Below, in pieces: positions 43,232 through 53,089 of a stretch of 64,000 nucleotides of DNA. The notes under the pieces were generated by a model. It saw only the letters and a program-made list of their open reading frames with translations. It was not told the origin of the DNA and ran no database searches. The stretch comes from HNR sp040400085 (GTDB lineage Bacteria; Actinomycetota; Actinomycetes; Actinomycetales; Microbacteriaceae), in the NCBI GenBank assembly GCA_040400085.1, contig JBBAQX010000008.1:1-64000 (forward strand), written 5' to 3'. Within the stretch, counting starts at the first letter, position 1; each line of letters opens with the position of its first letter. The position numbers were made by a program, and so were the translations under genes.

Positions 43232-44650
43232 TCAGCGTTTGACGGAAACGGGCTCGGCGCGGCGAATCCCCGACGGCAGCGCAAGCGAAATCAGGGCGGC
43301 GATCCCAAGAACGGATGCCCCGACCCAGACCGCGGGAATCGCGGCATCCACGTACCCGGTTGGCGTGAGCGTGCCACCCGCCCCGGTGAATACGGCGGTG
43401 AGCACCGCGACTCCGAGGGCGACACCGATCTCGCGCAGGGTGGAGTTTGTGCCGGATGCCTTGGCGTGATCTGCTGGTGGCATGTTGGCGAGCACCGCGG
43501 TTGAGCTGGGTGCGAAGACGAGACCCATGCCGAGGCCCGCGAGGAGGAAGGGGGGCCAGAGTTCGGAGTAGGCAACGGTTGCCGACATGGTCGCTGCGAT
43601 CCACCCCATGGCGACCGTGAGGAATGTGAGGCCGATGAATATCGGCAGGCGGGTCCCAGTACGAGGCGAGAGCAGCCCGGTGAGCGGGGCAACGACCATG
43701 GGGGCCAGCGTCCACGGCATCGTCATGATTCCGGCTTCGAGCGGAGTGCGGCCCTGTACGATTTGCAGGAACTGGATCAGGATGAAGATCGCGCCGAAGA
43801 TTCCGAAGCTGAATGTCACGCCCACGAGGTTCGCGACAGTGAAGCTGCGGTCGCGGAAGAGGCGCAGCGGGAGGAGGGGAGCGGATGTTCGGCCTTCCCA
43901 GAGCACGAAGGCTATCAGCAGCACTGTTCCCGCGATGAGGGCGGTGAGTACTTCGGCGCTATCCCAGCCCGCGTCGTTTCCCCTTACGACGCCGTAGACG
44001 ACGCCGAGCACGCCGAACCCGGCGAAGATCAGGCCTAGCAGGTCGGCGCGTAGCTTATCGCCGAAGCTATTGGGCAGCGCGTACAGCACGAGCGGAACTG
44101 CGACTATGCCGATCGGGACATTGAGCCAGAAGATTGCCTGCCAGTTCCAGCCTTCCACGACGGCACCGCCGATGAGCGGCCCCACGGCGACGCCGAGCCC
44201 GGAGACGCCGCCCCAGATGCCAATCGCGGCGGGGCGCATCCGTTCGCTTACGCTCCCCGCGAGCAGGGTAAGCGAGAGAGGCATGAGGGCCGCGCCCCCC
44301 GCCCCCTGGATCGCCCTGGCCAGAATGAGAATCCACGGTTCTGTCGCGAGCCCGGCACCCGCGGAGGCGAGCGTGAAGACGGCGATACCGATGAGGAAAA
44401 CCGTGCGGCGTCCGAAGCGATCGCCGAGGGCGACCGCCATGAGCATCAGCGTGGCAAAGCTCAGGGTGTAAGCGTTGACGACCCACTGCAGCTCTTCGAT
44501 GGATGCGCCCAGGTCTTTGGAGATGACGGGGAGTGCGCTCGTGACCACGAGGTTGTCCAGCGTGGCCATAAACATGGGCAATGAGGCAGCGACGATGGCC
44601 AGCGCCACGGGGATGCGGCGTGCTGCTGAGGTGGTGCTGTGTGTGGTCAT
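43232..44650 (-). CDS. DHA2-family drug efflux MFS transporter
   Basis: 472 residues, 14 membrane segments, EmrB/QacA type. Motifs: LDNLVVTSALPVISKDLGAS, ALGDRFGRRTVFLIGIAVF (motif A), ARAIQGAGGAALMPLSLTLL and GGVSGLGVAVGPLIGG (motif C). Proton-driven export of hydrophobic compounds is likely. It is next to the left edge of accessory block 2, and its GC content matches the backbone. Confidence 0.92.
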   Translation of the reverse strand: MTTHSTTSAARRIPVALAIVAASLPMFMATLDNLVVTSALPVISKDLGASIEELQWVVNAYTLSFATLMLMAVALGDRFGRRTVFLIGIAVFTLASAGAGLATEPWILILARAIQGAGGAALMPLSLTLLAGSVSERMRPAAIGIWGGVSGLGVAVGPLIGGAVVEGWNWQAIFWLNVPIGIVAVPLVLYALPNSFGDKLRADLLGLIFAGFGVLGVVYGVVRGNDAGWDSAEVLTALIAGTVLLIAFVLWEGRTSAPLLPLRLFRDRSFTVANLVGVTFSFGIFGAIFILIQFLQIVQGRTPLEAGIMTMPWTLAPMVVAPLTGLLSPRTGTRLPIFIGLTFLTVAMGWIAATMSATVAYSELWPPFLLAGLGMGLVFAPSSTAVLANMPPADHAKASGTNSTLREIGVALGVAVLTAVFTGAGGTLTPTGYVDAAIPAVWVGASVLGIAALISLALPSGIRRAEPVSVKR

Positions 44651-44711
44651 GAGGTGGCCCCTATTTGGGTTATCAATGATTTGGATGCCTACCTTACGTA
44701 GGCTAGTAATT

Positions 44712-44903
44712 CTTGGGTGTGTAGGTCAAGCTCTTGCCGAAACAACGGGGTTTGCTCCCGAGTATCATCCTCGAGTAATTGAGCTTGCCGTAGTTCACGT
44801 TTCTCCGGACGGTGAGATTCAAAACTGCTGGGAAACTGTGGTTAATCCTATGCGGGACCTTGGGCGAACTCATGTCCACGGCCTTACCGGAGCATCCGAT
44901 CAC
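44712..44903 (+). pseudogene. N-terminal fragment of an exonuclease (DnaQ-like) gene
   Basis: The frame reads ALAETTGFAPEYHPRVIELA, then VHVSPDGEIQNCWETVVNPM, RDLGRTHVHGLTGAS, a clear DEDDh exonuclease N-terminus (Pol III epsilon type). The expected DVETTG is changed to LAETTG, losing the first catalytic Asp. The frame loses similarity after about 44900. The missing C-terminal parts, with a BRCT domain, are at 51.7-52.4 kb. Confidence 0.75.
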
Positions 44904-45131
44904 CCCAGATCAACAACTCCACTCAGACCGGGACCGATGACTTGTATAATCCGCGCAACTTAGTGGTGAGTGACTTGTAAACCAGGACCAAACCAAGAAC
45001 ATCGTTACACTTTCTGTTTTGGGTGAGTCGACATTTCTTTATGTCTGAGATAATCGAGCAGGACTATCAACGGCATACCATCGGGCGCTCGGCGCGAAAC
45101 GGGAGCGTTGCAGAGCAATAAAGGGGTATTC

Positions 45132-47303
45132 GTGCATCTGAAGACAGTGCAGATCAGCAACTTCCGTCGGCTGAAGGACGTGTCGATCCATCTTGAGAAT
45201 GGCACAACTGTTTTCGTTGGCGCGAACAATAGCGGTAAGACATCCGCGGCCAGCATACTTCGTCTCCTGGTGACAGGTCGGGCGAAGGGCCTCACCGTCT
45301 TTGATTTCAGTGCAAGCTGCCTGGAAAGCCTGAGGAATATCGAAGAATCTGAGCATGGTCAGGAGCCGCCACTTCCCGCAATTACCCTCGACCTTTGGTT
45401 TGATGTGACTGAGAACGAGCTCCACCGGGTAGTGGATCTCCTGCCCAGTCTCGACTGGAATGATCAACCTGTAGGAATTCGCTTGCAGTATCGGCCACGT
45501 AGTGCATCAGAACTCCTCTCCCGATATCGCGATGCGAAATCAGTGGCGGCACTGAAATCGGACACGTCATACCACCCATGGCCCAGCAGCCTCCAGGAGT
45601 ACCTCGAGAAGAAACTCCACGCAGAGTACGAACTGGCCTATTTCGTCCTTGAGCACGAGACCCCCGAGGGCGCGCAGCAAGTGTACTCGCCGATCGCTCA
45701 TCATTTGCCTAACTCGAAGGGTGAGGCGGCCGCAACCCTTGACAGATTGCTTACTCTTGACTATCTGGATGCCCAACGGTTTCTCTCAGATTCCGAGGCC
45801 AATTCACGCACGAAGGACCTCTCTACGAGTCTCAGCCAGTTTTACCAGCGCAACCTCGACAGGTTCGAGACAGACACTAGCGTCCTTGAAGCTCTTCATG
45901 CTTCAGAAACAAGCTTCAACGAACACCTCGAGCAGGTTTTTGAATCCACCCTCAGTAGTCTGAACGCGCTCGGCTACCCTGGCGTCGAAGACCCCGAGCT
46001 CGTCATCCGGTCAAATTTCACAGCCGACCAGATCATGGCGCAAGATACATCTATCCAGTATTCGCTTCCCCGCGCGGAAGGAGATCTAGATGGAATCCGC
46101 CTCCCTGAGAAGTACAATGGGCTTGGCTTCAAGAATCTGATCTACATGGTCATCAAGATGCTGGACTTCCACCAACAGTGGGTCACACAGGATGAGAGAA
46201 CCCCCGTTCATCTGGTGATCGTTGAAGAACCTGAGGCGCATCTTCACGCGCAGCTTCAGCAAGTCTTCATCAGCAAAATGCAAGAGATCATCTCCGATGA
46301 CAGCGGCCTTACCACCCAGCTTGTAGTAACAACCCACTCGGCTCATGTGATCAACGAAAGCCGATTCACTCCGATAAGGTACTTCAGACGAGTCCAGTCC
46401 TCCACAGGTAGACACGAGTCTCAGGTTCGTGATATCTCAAAGCTAAACACCCTCGAGAAGGATGCGAAGAACTTCCTCGAACGGTATATGAAGCTGACAC
46501 ACTGTGACCTCTTTTTTGCGGATGCAGTAATTCTAGTAGAAGGCAATGTTGAGCGACTTCTGCTGCCTTCGATTATCGAAAAGAGCCAACGCTCATTGAC
46601 GTCCAACTACCTCACGATTCTTGAGGTCGGGGGTGCGTTTGCGCATAAGTTTGATCCGCTGCTCGCTCTCCTCGGCATCCCAACGCTGGTCATCACCGAC
46701 CTCGACAGTGTTACTCCCTCGGTTCCGCCCGGAGGTGCTGACGTTAATCCTGCGCAGGATGGATCGCCTAAGGCCATGTCAGGTACGTCCTGTCCTGCTG
46801 ACGCCCTATTGGCAGTCACCTCGAACGCAGTCCTTCGCGATTGGCATCCCCGCAAGAAGACAGTCGCAGAGCTCCTGGAACTCAGTGATACCGAGAAGGA
46901 ATTCTCGCTCGGCACCGACAACCCGACGCCTCTCCGTGTTGCCTACCAAACCTCCAGTGATATCGCTAAAGACAGGGAAACTTTCCCAGTGACCGGGCGT
47001 ACGTTCGAGGAGACGTTTGCCTATGAGAATCTGGAATGGGTCCTGAGCGACGCCATTCTTTCACGCTCGCTCTTGGGTGCACGGTTCGATCGCGCGGCAG
47101 CCTCGTTGGACGACATCGTTCAAAAGATCCACAATCGCGTGAAGAGTTCCAGTTTCAAGAAGACCGAGTTTGCCCTAGCCCTCTTGCTTTCGTCAGACGA
47201 GTGGCAGTCGCCCAGCTACATCGCAGAAGGTCTCGTCTGGCTCGACGCCAAGATCAACCCGCCCTCCACGGCACCCACAAAAGAACGGATAGTCGTGTCA
47301 TGA
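45132..47303 (+). CDS. OLD-family ATP-dependent nuclease (GajA-like)
   Basis: 723 residues from the GTG at 45132, which follows AAAGGGG. The frame extends to a TTG at 45108. ABC-type ATPase with Walker A GANNSGKT (residues 30-37) and Walker B LVIVEEPEAHLH near 365. It is followed by a TOPRIM nuclease domain with VILVEGNVERLL (about 466-477) and VITDLDS (about 520-526). Paired with a UvrD-like helicase, as in Gabija anti-phage systems (GajA-GajB). It is longer than typical GajA of just under 600 residues, so it may be a divergent subtype. Confidence 0.85.
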   Translation: MHLKTVQISNFRRLKDVSIHLENGTTVFVGANNSGKTSAASILRLLVTGRAKGLTVFDFSASCLESLRNIEESEHGQEPPLPAITLDLWFDVTENELHRVVDLLPSLDWNDQPVGIRLQYRPRSASELLSRYRDAKSVAALKSDTSYHPWPSSLQEYLEKKLHAEYELAYFVLEHETPEGAQQVYSPIAHHLPNSKGEAAATLDRLLTLDYLDAQRFLSDSEANSRTKDLSTSLSQFYQRNLDRFETDTSVLEALHASETSFNEHLEQVFESTLSSLNALGYPGVEDPELVIRSNFTADQIMAQDTSIQYSLPRAEGDLDGIRLPEKYNGLGFKNLIYMVIKMLDFHQQWVTQDERTPVHLVIVEEPEAHLHAQLQQVFISKMQEIISDDSGLTTQLVVTTHSAHVINESRFTPIRYFRRVQSSTGRHESQVRDISKLNTLEKDAKNFLERYMKLTHCDLFFADAVILVEGNVERLLLPSIIEKSQRSLTSNYLTILEVGGAFAHKFDPLLALLGIPTLVITDLDSVTPSVPPGGADVNPAQDGSPKAMSGTSCPADALLAVTSNAVLRDWHPRKKTVAELLELSDTEKEFSLGTDNPTPLRVAYQTSSDIAKDRETFPVTGRTFEETFAYENLEWVLSDAILSRSLLGARFDRAAASLDDIVQKIHNRVKSSSFKKTEFALALLLSSDEWQSPSYIAEGLVWLDAKINPPSTAPTKERIVVS

Positions 47304-49237
47304 CTCGCCGACTCGACAGTCCGGATACGGACGCAGACATTAAGCTGCAGGAGGTTCTCGCACGCCCCGCCGCCACCTGCTTCATCGTGAACGCTGGCGC
47401 TGGATCAGGGAAGACCACTTCACTGGTCAAAGCACTAGCCCACCTTCGTAACACGAACGGTGAGATACTCAGAAGGAGAGGACAACAGGTCGCCTGCATC
47501 ACCTATACCGAAGTCGCAGCTGGCGAGATCCACAGCGAGATTGAAGAGGATCCACTCTTCCACGTTTCAACGATCCACAGCTTTCTATGGACGGTGGTCA
47601 AACCGTTCAAGCGAGATGTGGCGACTTGGGTGGGGCAGCGCATCGATGAGAAAGTTGCTGCCCTGCAAGAGCACAATGCAAAACCCCGCACCCAAGCAAC
47701 GACGATAGCGAAGAACACTCTTCAACTCGAACGATTAGCCGCCGACAAGGCTGCATTGCAGGCCGTGACATCGTTCACTTACGGAGTTGGCAGTCGGTAC
47801 GCTGAGGGAGTCCTTGGTCACGATGACATCATCAAGATGGTTCCGCAACTCATCCTCGAGAAGCCTCTCCTGCGGAAGCTGATCGCCCAGCGGTACCCGT
47901 TCATTTTCGTGGACGAGAGCCAAGACACATTCCCGCTGGTGGTTGCAGCTCTGAAGGAGCTATCGAACGATCCGTCGTGCGCTCTCTGCATTGGCTTTTT
48001 TGGTGACCCCATGCAACAGATCTACGCGACGGGTGCTGGCGAAATTGCCCTGGAGCCGGGATGGGTGCAGATCGACAAACCCGAGAATTTCCGCTGCCCC
48101 ACCGCGGTGCTCTCGGTCATCAATAGCATCCGACGCGAGGTCCCGGGGGCTCTACTCCAAGAGGGCGGTCGACGCATACGAATCGGCAACTCGGATGAGT
48201 ATGTGCGAGGCGAAGCGCACCTATTCGTGCTCCCGATTGATGCTGAGCGTGACAGCCATCTGGCTAGAGTCCGTGAGTGGCTCGCTAGGAGCACTAACGA
48301 TCCAGGGTGGGGCTCGGATAACCAATCGTCTAATGTTCGGATCCTTGTCATTGAGCACCGTCTGGCCGCCCGAAGGCTTGGCTTCGAGAGTCTCTTTTCT
48401 TCGCACCATGACAAGAGCACGGACGCTCTCAAGGCCGCCATCGCCGAGGGTACAGCCTGGACGGTCCTTCCCTTCGTCGACTACCTCACCCCGCTCGCCC
48501 AATCGGTCTGGGCGAGACAGAACTACCTCCAGATTGAACTCATCCGCACCAATAGCCCCCTCATTTTCGACTTGGGCACGAAACAGAATGTCAATTCGGT
48601 ATTCAAAGCGCTCTCCGCAGCCGCTGAGTCCGTTGCGGATATGCTACAACCAGAGAGCGATGCGACCGTGCGCACCGTCCTCCAGCACGCCACCGCAAGC
48701 GGGCTCCTCGCGCTCGACGAGAGGTTCAAGGAGTATGAGCCTCTCCTCGGTAAAACCTCTGACCTCGGTAATCTGTCCGATCCGATCAAAAGTGTCCGCG
48801 GTGAACCCGATGTCATCGCCCGGTTCTTAGATGTGCCAGCACGAGAGTTTCTCCCCTACCAAAGCTACTTACGCGATCACTCGGTTTACGCGACCCACCA
48901 AGGAGTCAAAGGGGCTGAATTTAGTCGTGTGATGGTTCTCCTAGAAGATGACGCAGCCGCGGGAAACCTTTTCTCTTACAACAAACTTTTCGGTATTCAG
49001 GAGCTCTCCGACAGGGACCGTAAGAACATTGCTGAAGGTCTTGAATCCACAATTGACCGCACTCGCCGTCTTCTCTATGTGGCCTGCTCGCGTGCAGAGC
49101 AAGCCCTTGCGGTTGTTGTTTTCTCCCAAGATGTTTCAACAGTCGCAGAACAACTCAGGGATCTGAACATCTTCGACCCCGCCTGTGTGCACGACGCAAT
49201 AGATCTTAAACTGACACCGGCCGGCGGAGAAGGGTGA
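47300..49237 (+). CDS. UvrD/PcrA-like helicase (GajB-like)
   Basis: 645 residues from the ATG at 47300, which overlaps the OLD gene stop (ATGA). Superfamily 1 motifs: I (GAGSGKT, residues 33-39), Ia-like ACITYTEVAAGEI, II (FVDESQDT, about 203-210), III FFGDPMQQIY, and VI (LLYVACSRAEQAL) near the C-terminus. The translational coupling to the OLD nuclease fits a two-gene Gabija-like system, in which the helicase-like protein senses nucleotides or DNA ends and activates the nuclease. Confidence 0.87.
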   Translation: MTRRLDSPDTDADIKLQEVLARPAATCFIVNAGAGSGKTTSLVKALAHLRNTNGEILRRRGQQVACITYTEVAAGEIHSEIEEDPLFHVSTIHSFLWTVVKPFKRDVATWVGQRIDEKVAALQEHNAKPRTQATTIAKNTLQLERLAADKAALQAVTSFTYGVGSRYAEGVLGHDDIIKMVPQLILEKPLLRKLIAQRYPFIFVDESQDTFPLVVAALKELSNDPSCALCIGFFGDPMQQIYATGAGEIALEPGWVQIDKPENFRCPTAVLSVINSIRREVPGALLQEGGRRIRIGNSDEYVRGEAHLFVLPIDAERDSHLARVREWLARSTNDPGWGSDNQSSNVRILVIEHRLAARRLGFESLFSSHHDKSTDALKAAIAEGTAWTVLPFVDYLTPLAQSVWARQNYLQIELIRTNSPLIFDLGTKQNVNSVFKALSAAAESVADMLQPESDATVRTVLQHATASGLLALDERFKEYEPLLGKTSDLGNLSDPIKSVRGEPDVIARFLDVPAREFLPYQSYLRDHSVYATHQGVKGAEFSRVMVLLEDDAAAGNLFSYNKLFGIQELSDRDRKNIAEGLESTIDRTRRLLYVACSRAEQALAVVVFSQDVSTVAEQLRDLNIFDPACVHDAIDLKLTPAGGEG

Positions 49238-49573
49238 TGCGCTTAGCACTCTCACGCGGGAACGCGGGAGTCGGCCTTAATATCGGAGTGATGTAGGCGC
49301 CCGTACAGCACGGGTGCGTACAGCGCCCGGCTGTTTTACGAATCGTTACCAAACGCGGCTGCCGGGTAATAAGTGCCTTCGGCGGGTTCAAAGTGCGCAT
49401 TTGATGCCTCGCAGTGGGGGTCGCATTCATTGATTGCAAGCGTGACATTATTAGCGTTGACTTAACGGCTATCGAAGTTGTCTTGAAAGCCAGCGACGGG
49501 CGCTTCTATACCTCGCAGATGCGAATCGTTCCGGGCTATGTGCCCTTGAACAATTGGAGTTTCGGTTGAAATG
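49238..49573 (+). other. 336-bp stretch with possible coding remnants
   Basis: No complete gene. The plus strand has a remnant frame at 49405-49569 ending VPGYVPLNNWSFG and stop, without a start. The minus strand has an overlapping frame with CDPHCEASNAHFEPAEGTYY. Only one can be real, and neither is recognised. It looks like decayed sequence between two accessory cassettes. Confidence 0.4.
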
Positions 49574-50737
49574 CTATTCAGCGGCTGAGAGGTCCAGTAG
49601 TTGGAGGGTTGGTCTTCTGTCTTCAGCGCCAAGTACTTCCCGAACCCGCGACGGTTTCCATTTCAGATCGCGTGCGAGATCGACTAATGAGTATCCATGG
49701 CTCTCTGCGAGGCGTGCTGCCTCACCTAGCATCGTCGGCATTTCCCCGGGGTACGCAATGACCGGTTCCACTGTTTCCAGCCCTGAACTGCGCCGTTGGT
49801 TCAGTTTCTGATATCCGCGTCGGATTGACACATCGGACACACTGCCGGTCTCTTTCATTCGTAGCAGGAGCGAATCAATTGAAACACCCCAGTGCCTGGA
49901 GATTTCGTCTAGTCGGGCGAGATTCACTGTCCGCGGAAGCAAATTGATGATCTGAGCATGCGGTGTCAAGAACTCGGCAGCGAACTGATCTGCCTCCCGC
50001 TCTTGTTGATGATCGCCCGGTGCCGCCTCGCTGTGAAGAAGGAGATGGCCGAGCTCGTGCGCGACAGTAAACCTGTAGACAAAAACGGACATAGCACGCT
50101 CTGGTGTAACTACCACGACTGGTCGAGCAAGATGCGACGTGGAAAATGCACCCACGCGAGCAACGTCGGCATTCGCTAACGTCAGCAAAGACACCACCAC
50201 CCCGCGGGACTCCGCTACGGCAGTGAGGTGCTTCACCGGCTTCGTGCCAAGACCCCAGCGTTCACGAAGTTTACGAGCAGCCGAAACTGGGTCAACGGGA
50301 TCACGATCAATCAGTGGAAGATCGACAGCGGGGAATCTGACCTTCTTCTCCAATGAGAATGTCAATTCCCACACCTGCTCAATGAACGCGATCGCCTTCG
50401 CCCGGTCTCGAGCTGTAGTCGATCGTAGGCTCCGAAAATGAGCCTGAGATCCGTCGACACGTCCGATCGGTCGTCCCGTCGCGAAGTAGTCCACCGGAAC
50501 GTCAAGCTCTCGAGCTAGAACCGGTAAGAGCTCTCGTCGAGGCGAGACAACCTGCGCTTCGTACTGACCGATCGCTGCGGGCGTCACCCCAACCAGATCA
50601 GCGAGCTTTGCCTTCGATAAACCCGCAGCGAACCGCGCTTGGGTTAACCGGGCAGGTTCAAACCCGCCCGCGACTGCATCAAGATTAGGGCGGGGCGACG
50701 ATTCGAATAAGGAGAGCTGGATATCATGGTCGCCCAT
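49574..50737 (-). CDS. XRE-ImmA/IrrE protein (HTH plus metallopeptidase)
   Basis: 387 residues. The N-terminal XRE helix-turn-helix spans about 32-85 (AGLSKAKLADLVGVTPAAIG). The ImmA/IrrE zinc peptidase domain has HELGH at residues 227-231 (FTVAHELGHLLLHSE). The C-terminus contains a second helical DNA-binding-like part (DLARDLKWKPSRVREVLG). Such proteins often act as antitoxins or as regulators cleaved in mobile elements. It overlaps the upstream gene by 14 bp. Confidence 0.88.
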   Translation of the reverse strand: MGDHDIQLSLFESSPRPNLDAVAGGFEPARLTQARFAAGLSKAKLADLVGVTPAAIGQYEAQVVSPRRELLPVLARELDVPVDYFATGRPIGRVDGSQAHFRSLRSTTARDRAKAIAFIEQVWELTFSLEKKVRFPAVDLPLIDRDPVDPVSAARKLRERWGLGTKPVKHLTAVAESRGVVVSLLTLANADVARVGAFSTSHLARPVVVVTPERAMSVFVYRFTVAHELGHLLLHSEAAPGDHQQEREADQFAAEFLTPHAQIINLLPRTVNLARLDEISRHWGVSIDSLLLRMKETGSVSDVSIRRGYQKLNQRRSSGLETVEPVIAYPGEMPTMLGEAARLAESHGYSLVDLARDLKWKPSRVREVLGAEDRRPTLQLLDLSAAE

Positions 50738-51458
50738 GTGTCTCTCCTGCTTCTTCGTCGCCCTTCACCCCCAGCTGAGGGCGCGGGATAGGGCCTTTAG
50801 AGAACGCATCATCCACCGGGTCGACCTCGACCAACGATGCGCCGGTGACATCCAGCAAGGACTGAAGGGACTCGAATGTGAGGTAGCCGTCGGTACCCAA
50901 CCTAGCCTCACCCCACTCGATGCTGTGTAGCGCGGATGGATTGCTTGCATAGGGAACGACAATGACACGCGCGTGGGTCTCGAGCGCCGCAGCGAGAGCG
51001 TTACCTTCAGTATCGAGGAGGGCGCGCTCTTCCTCAGTTAATTCAGGATGCTCAAAGTCGATGTCAAGGCGAGTATCCGTGGGTCCCTGCTTTTTGGCGA
51101 ACAGCGAGACTCTTGTATCAGAAACGGCGAACGGACGCGCGCCGACATCGATCGAGCGCTCCCTCGCGAACCGCCACGGAAAAAGCACTACGCCGTTGAA
51201 AGATACCAACTTGTATCCCGAACGAGGCACGGTGATTAACTCAGCGGACGGAAGACGTCCGAGGACGCTGCTGAACTGGTCAATGCACCGGCGCCAGATG
51301 TATCCGTAAGGGCCGGAGTGCTTCATGTCGGCCTCTGCTTGAGCATTTGCCATTTTCTCGTGACAGTCACGGATAATCACGGGAATCTGTTCTCGGACCA
51401 ACACTCCGTCAGCCCCCAGCTTCGTCAACGCCCAAGCGTGACCCTCATTAATCGACAT
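50724..51458 (-). CDS. Unknown partner of the XRE-ImmA protein
   Basis: 244 residues with no recognised family. It contains GYIWRRCIDQFSSVLGRL and LVSFNGVVLFPWRFARER, which look like a conserved core, and an acidic C-terminus. It is upstream of and overlapping the XRE-ImmA gene, the order seen for toxin/regulator pairs. The promoter region is AT-rich with repeats of AAAATAT (51485-51521) that could bind the XRE domain. The toxin role is inference only. Confidence 0.65.
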   Translation of the reverse strand: MSINEGHAWALTKLGADGVLVREQIPVIIRDCHEKMANAQAEADMKHSGPYGYIWRRCIDQFSSVLGRLPSAELITVPRSGYKLVSFNGVVLFPWRFARERSIDVGARPFAVSDTRVSLFAKKQGPTDTRLDIDFEHPELTEEERALLDTEGNALAAALETHARVIVVPYASNPSALHSIEWGEARLGTDGYLTFESLQSLLDVTGASLVEVDPVDDAFSKGPIPRPQLGVKGDEEAGETHGRP

Positions 51459-51727
51459 GATCTTCTCCCTTCACTATTTCACTCAAAATATACCACAAAG
51501 CTTTAGTTTTAGGCAAAATATGATCAGCTGGTTGGGTTGCGTACTTAAAATACCCAGACCAGCCATTATCCCGTGCCCTGACATAGAAGCCGTCAGCATC
51601 CCCAAGGGGGGCGTATTACTAGTGTCAGAAATGCCATGTGGCATTAGACATGTGTCTCCTGTTGAAAGGGATTAGGCACTGTGTTCGGTGAATCTGGCAC
51701 AGAATTCCTTGCCAGGGAGAGGGTGCT

Positions 51728-52388
51728 CGCTCACCGAATGTTGCGCTAACTACGATATTGAAATTGAGAGTGCGCACCGCGCATTTGTCGACGCATACGC
51801 GACAGCAGAACTTTTGCAGGCCTATATCAGTAAGTTGCAGATGGGTGGAAGTGTTCAGAGATTATCTAGGGAGGGGTCGAGCAGGTCAAGAGGGAGATGT
51901 TAGTCAGTGGACGTTTCTAAACATGCAATAGCTTGCAATAATCTGCCGCAGTGCCCGGTAGAGACGGTATCGTTTGGCCCTGATTACACCTATTTGGGAA
52001 TGCTCGATGGCGCTTTGTCGCCATCGGAGGCAGGCGCTATTCACGCTCTAGCTGAGGAGCATGATCTCGCCGCTGAAGAACGCGTCCAGATTCAGCAGAG
52101 TATTTTGATTGATTGGTGGATGCCGCGCCTGCGGAGGGTATGAATCTGCCAATACTATCGCTCGCGCCAGGCGACAAAGTAGTGCTGACCGGAACCATGC
52201 CGCGAGAACGCTCCTACTATGAGGACATATTGCGTGATCGAGGACTTGAACCCTGGAACGGAGTAACGAAGAAGGTGCGGCTTGTGATTGCAGCTGACCC
52301 GGACAGCCTGTCAGGTAAGGCCAGGAAGGCACGTGACTACGGCATCCCCGTTGTTGGAGTTGAAGAGTTCTTGGATTCTGCTCGCTAG
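51728..52388 (+). pseudogene. C-terminal remnants of the exonuclease-BRCT gene
   Basis: In order: ESAHRAFVDAYATAELLQAY (end of a DEDDh exonuclease domain), an in-frame stop at 51901, a linker piece DYTYLGMLDGALSPSEA, a stop at 52141 and a frame change. Then a BRCT domain follows (GDKVVLTGTMPRERSYYEDI to VVGVEEFLDSAR). Same orientation as the N-terminal fragment at 44.7 kb. The parts together make one Pol III epsilon-like protein, broken by the block between and by further mutations. Confidence 0.75.
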
Positions 52389-52446
52389 GTAACGCTTCCT
52401 GTTGTCCTGCGACGTTGGGCTTGGGCGCAACCTCTAAACTGATTTG

Positions 52447-53052
52447 ATGTCGACGAAGAAAATCCTCCTCATTTGTGGAAGCGTACGCCAGGGCTCCGTG
52501 AACGCGGCCGTTCTGCAAACCGTGGCCGAGCTTATCCCCGATATCGCGCCGATCACGGTGACTCCCGGGGAATCTGTTTCTTCATCAGACTCGGAGGCTC
52601 CGGCCCAATTCGAAGCCATAGTTTACGAGGGACTCGGCGATCTCCCCCTCTTCAACCCCGATAACGACCACGACCCGCTGCCGCCGGCGGTGGCCTTCTT
52701 GCGCGCCGCAATTGAGGATGCCTCCGCCCTCCTCTTCAGCACCCCCGAGTACGCGGGTGCCATGCCAGGTGCGCTCAAGAACCTGCTCGAATGGACCGTC
52801 GGCGGAGTCGAGATCACCGACAAACCAACCGGCTGGATCAACCCGTCAACTGGCCCGACCGGAGCCTCCGGAACCTATCAGTCGCTCGATATCGTGCTCA
52901 CTTACACGGATGCCCGGCTCGTCCCGGCCGCGTGCGTCACGCATCCCGTTCCCCGCTCGCTCGTCGTAGATGGTCGAGTTGAGGATGCCGCGGCTCACGA
53001 GGCGATTCGGGGCGCGGTTGCCGCGCTCGCGGCTGCAGCCGATGCTCGTTAG
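52447..53052 (+). CDS. NADPH-dependent FMN reductase family protein
   Basis: 201 residues from the ATG at 52447. Flavodoxin-like fold: phosphate-binding loop LICGSVRQGSVNAAVLQ and the FMN/dimer segment STPEYAGAMPGALKNLLEW. It reduces FMN or quinones with NADPH. There is a short insertion around residues 40-52 (Ser-rich). The next gene is 37 bp downstream, so an operon with the quinol monooxygenase-like gene is possible. Confidence 0.9.
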   Translation: MSTKKILLICGSVRQGSVNAAVLQTVAELIPDIAPITVTPGESVSSSDSEAPAQFEAIVYEGLGDLPLFNPDNDHDPLPPAVAFLRAAIEDASALLFSTPEYAGAMPGALKNLLEWTVGGVEITDKPTGWINPSTGPTGASGTYQSLDIVLTYTDARLVPAACVTHPVPRSLVVDGRVEDAAAHEAIRGAVAALAAAADAR

Positions 53053-53089
53053 ACTCTGCGCAAACCATAAACCTCGCACCTAGGAAGCT

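Noticed and set aside
44475..44963. Plus-strand ORF of 162 codons taken as one gene
   Set aside because: Its first half is antisense to the efflux pump. Only 44712-44903 shows exonuclease similarity and is recorded as a pseudogene fragment.
45039..45467. Minus-strand ORF of 142 codons over the OLD nuclease start
   Set aside because: Antisense to the Walker A region of a well-supported gene.
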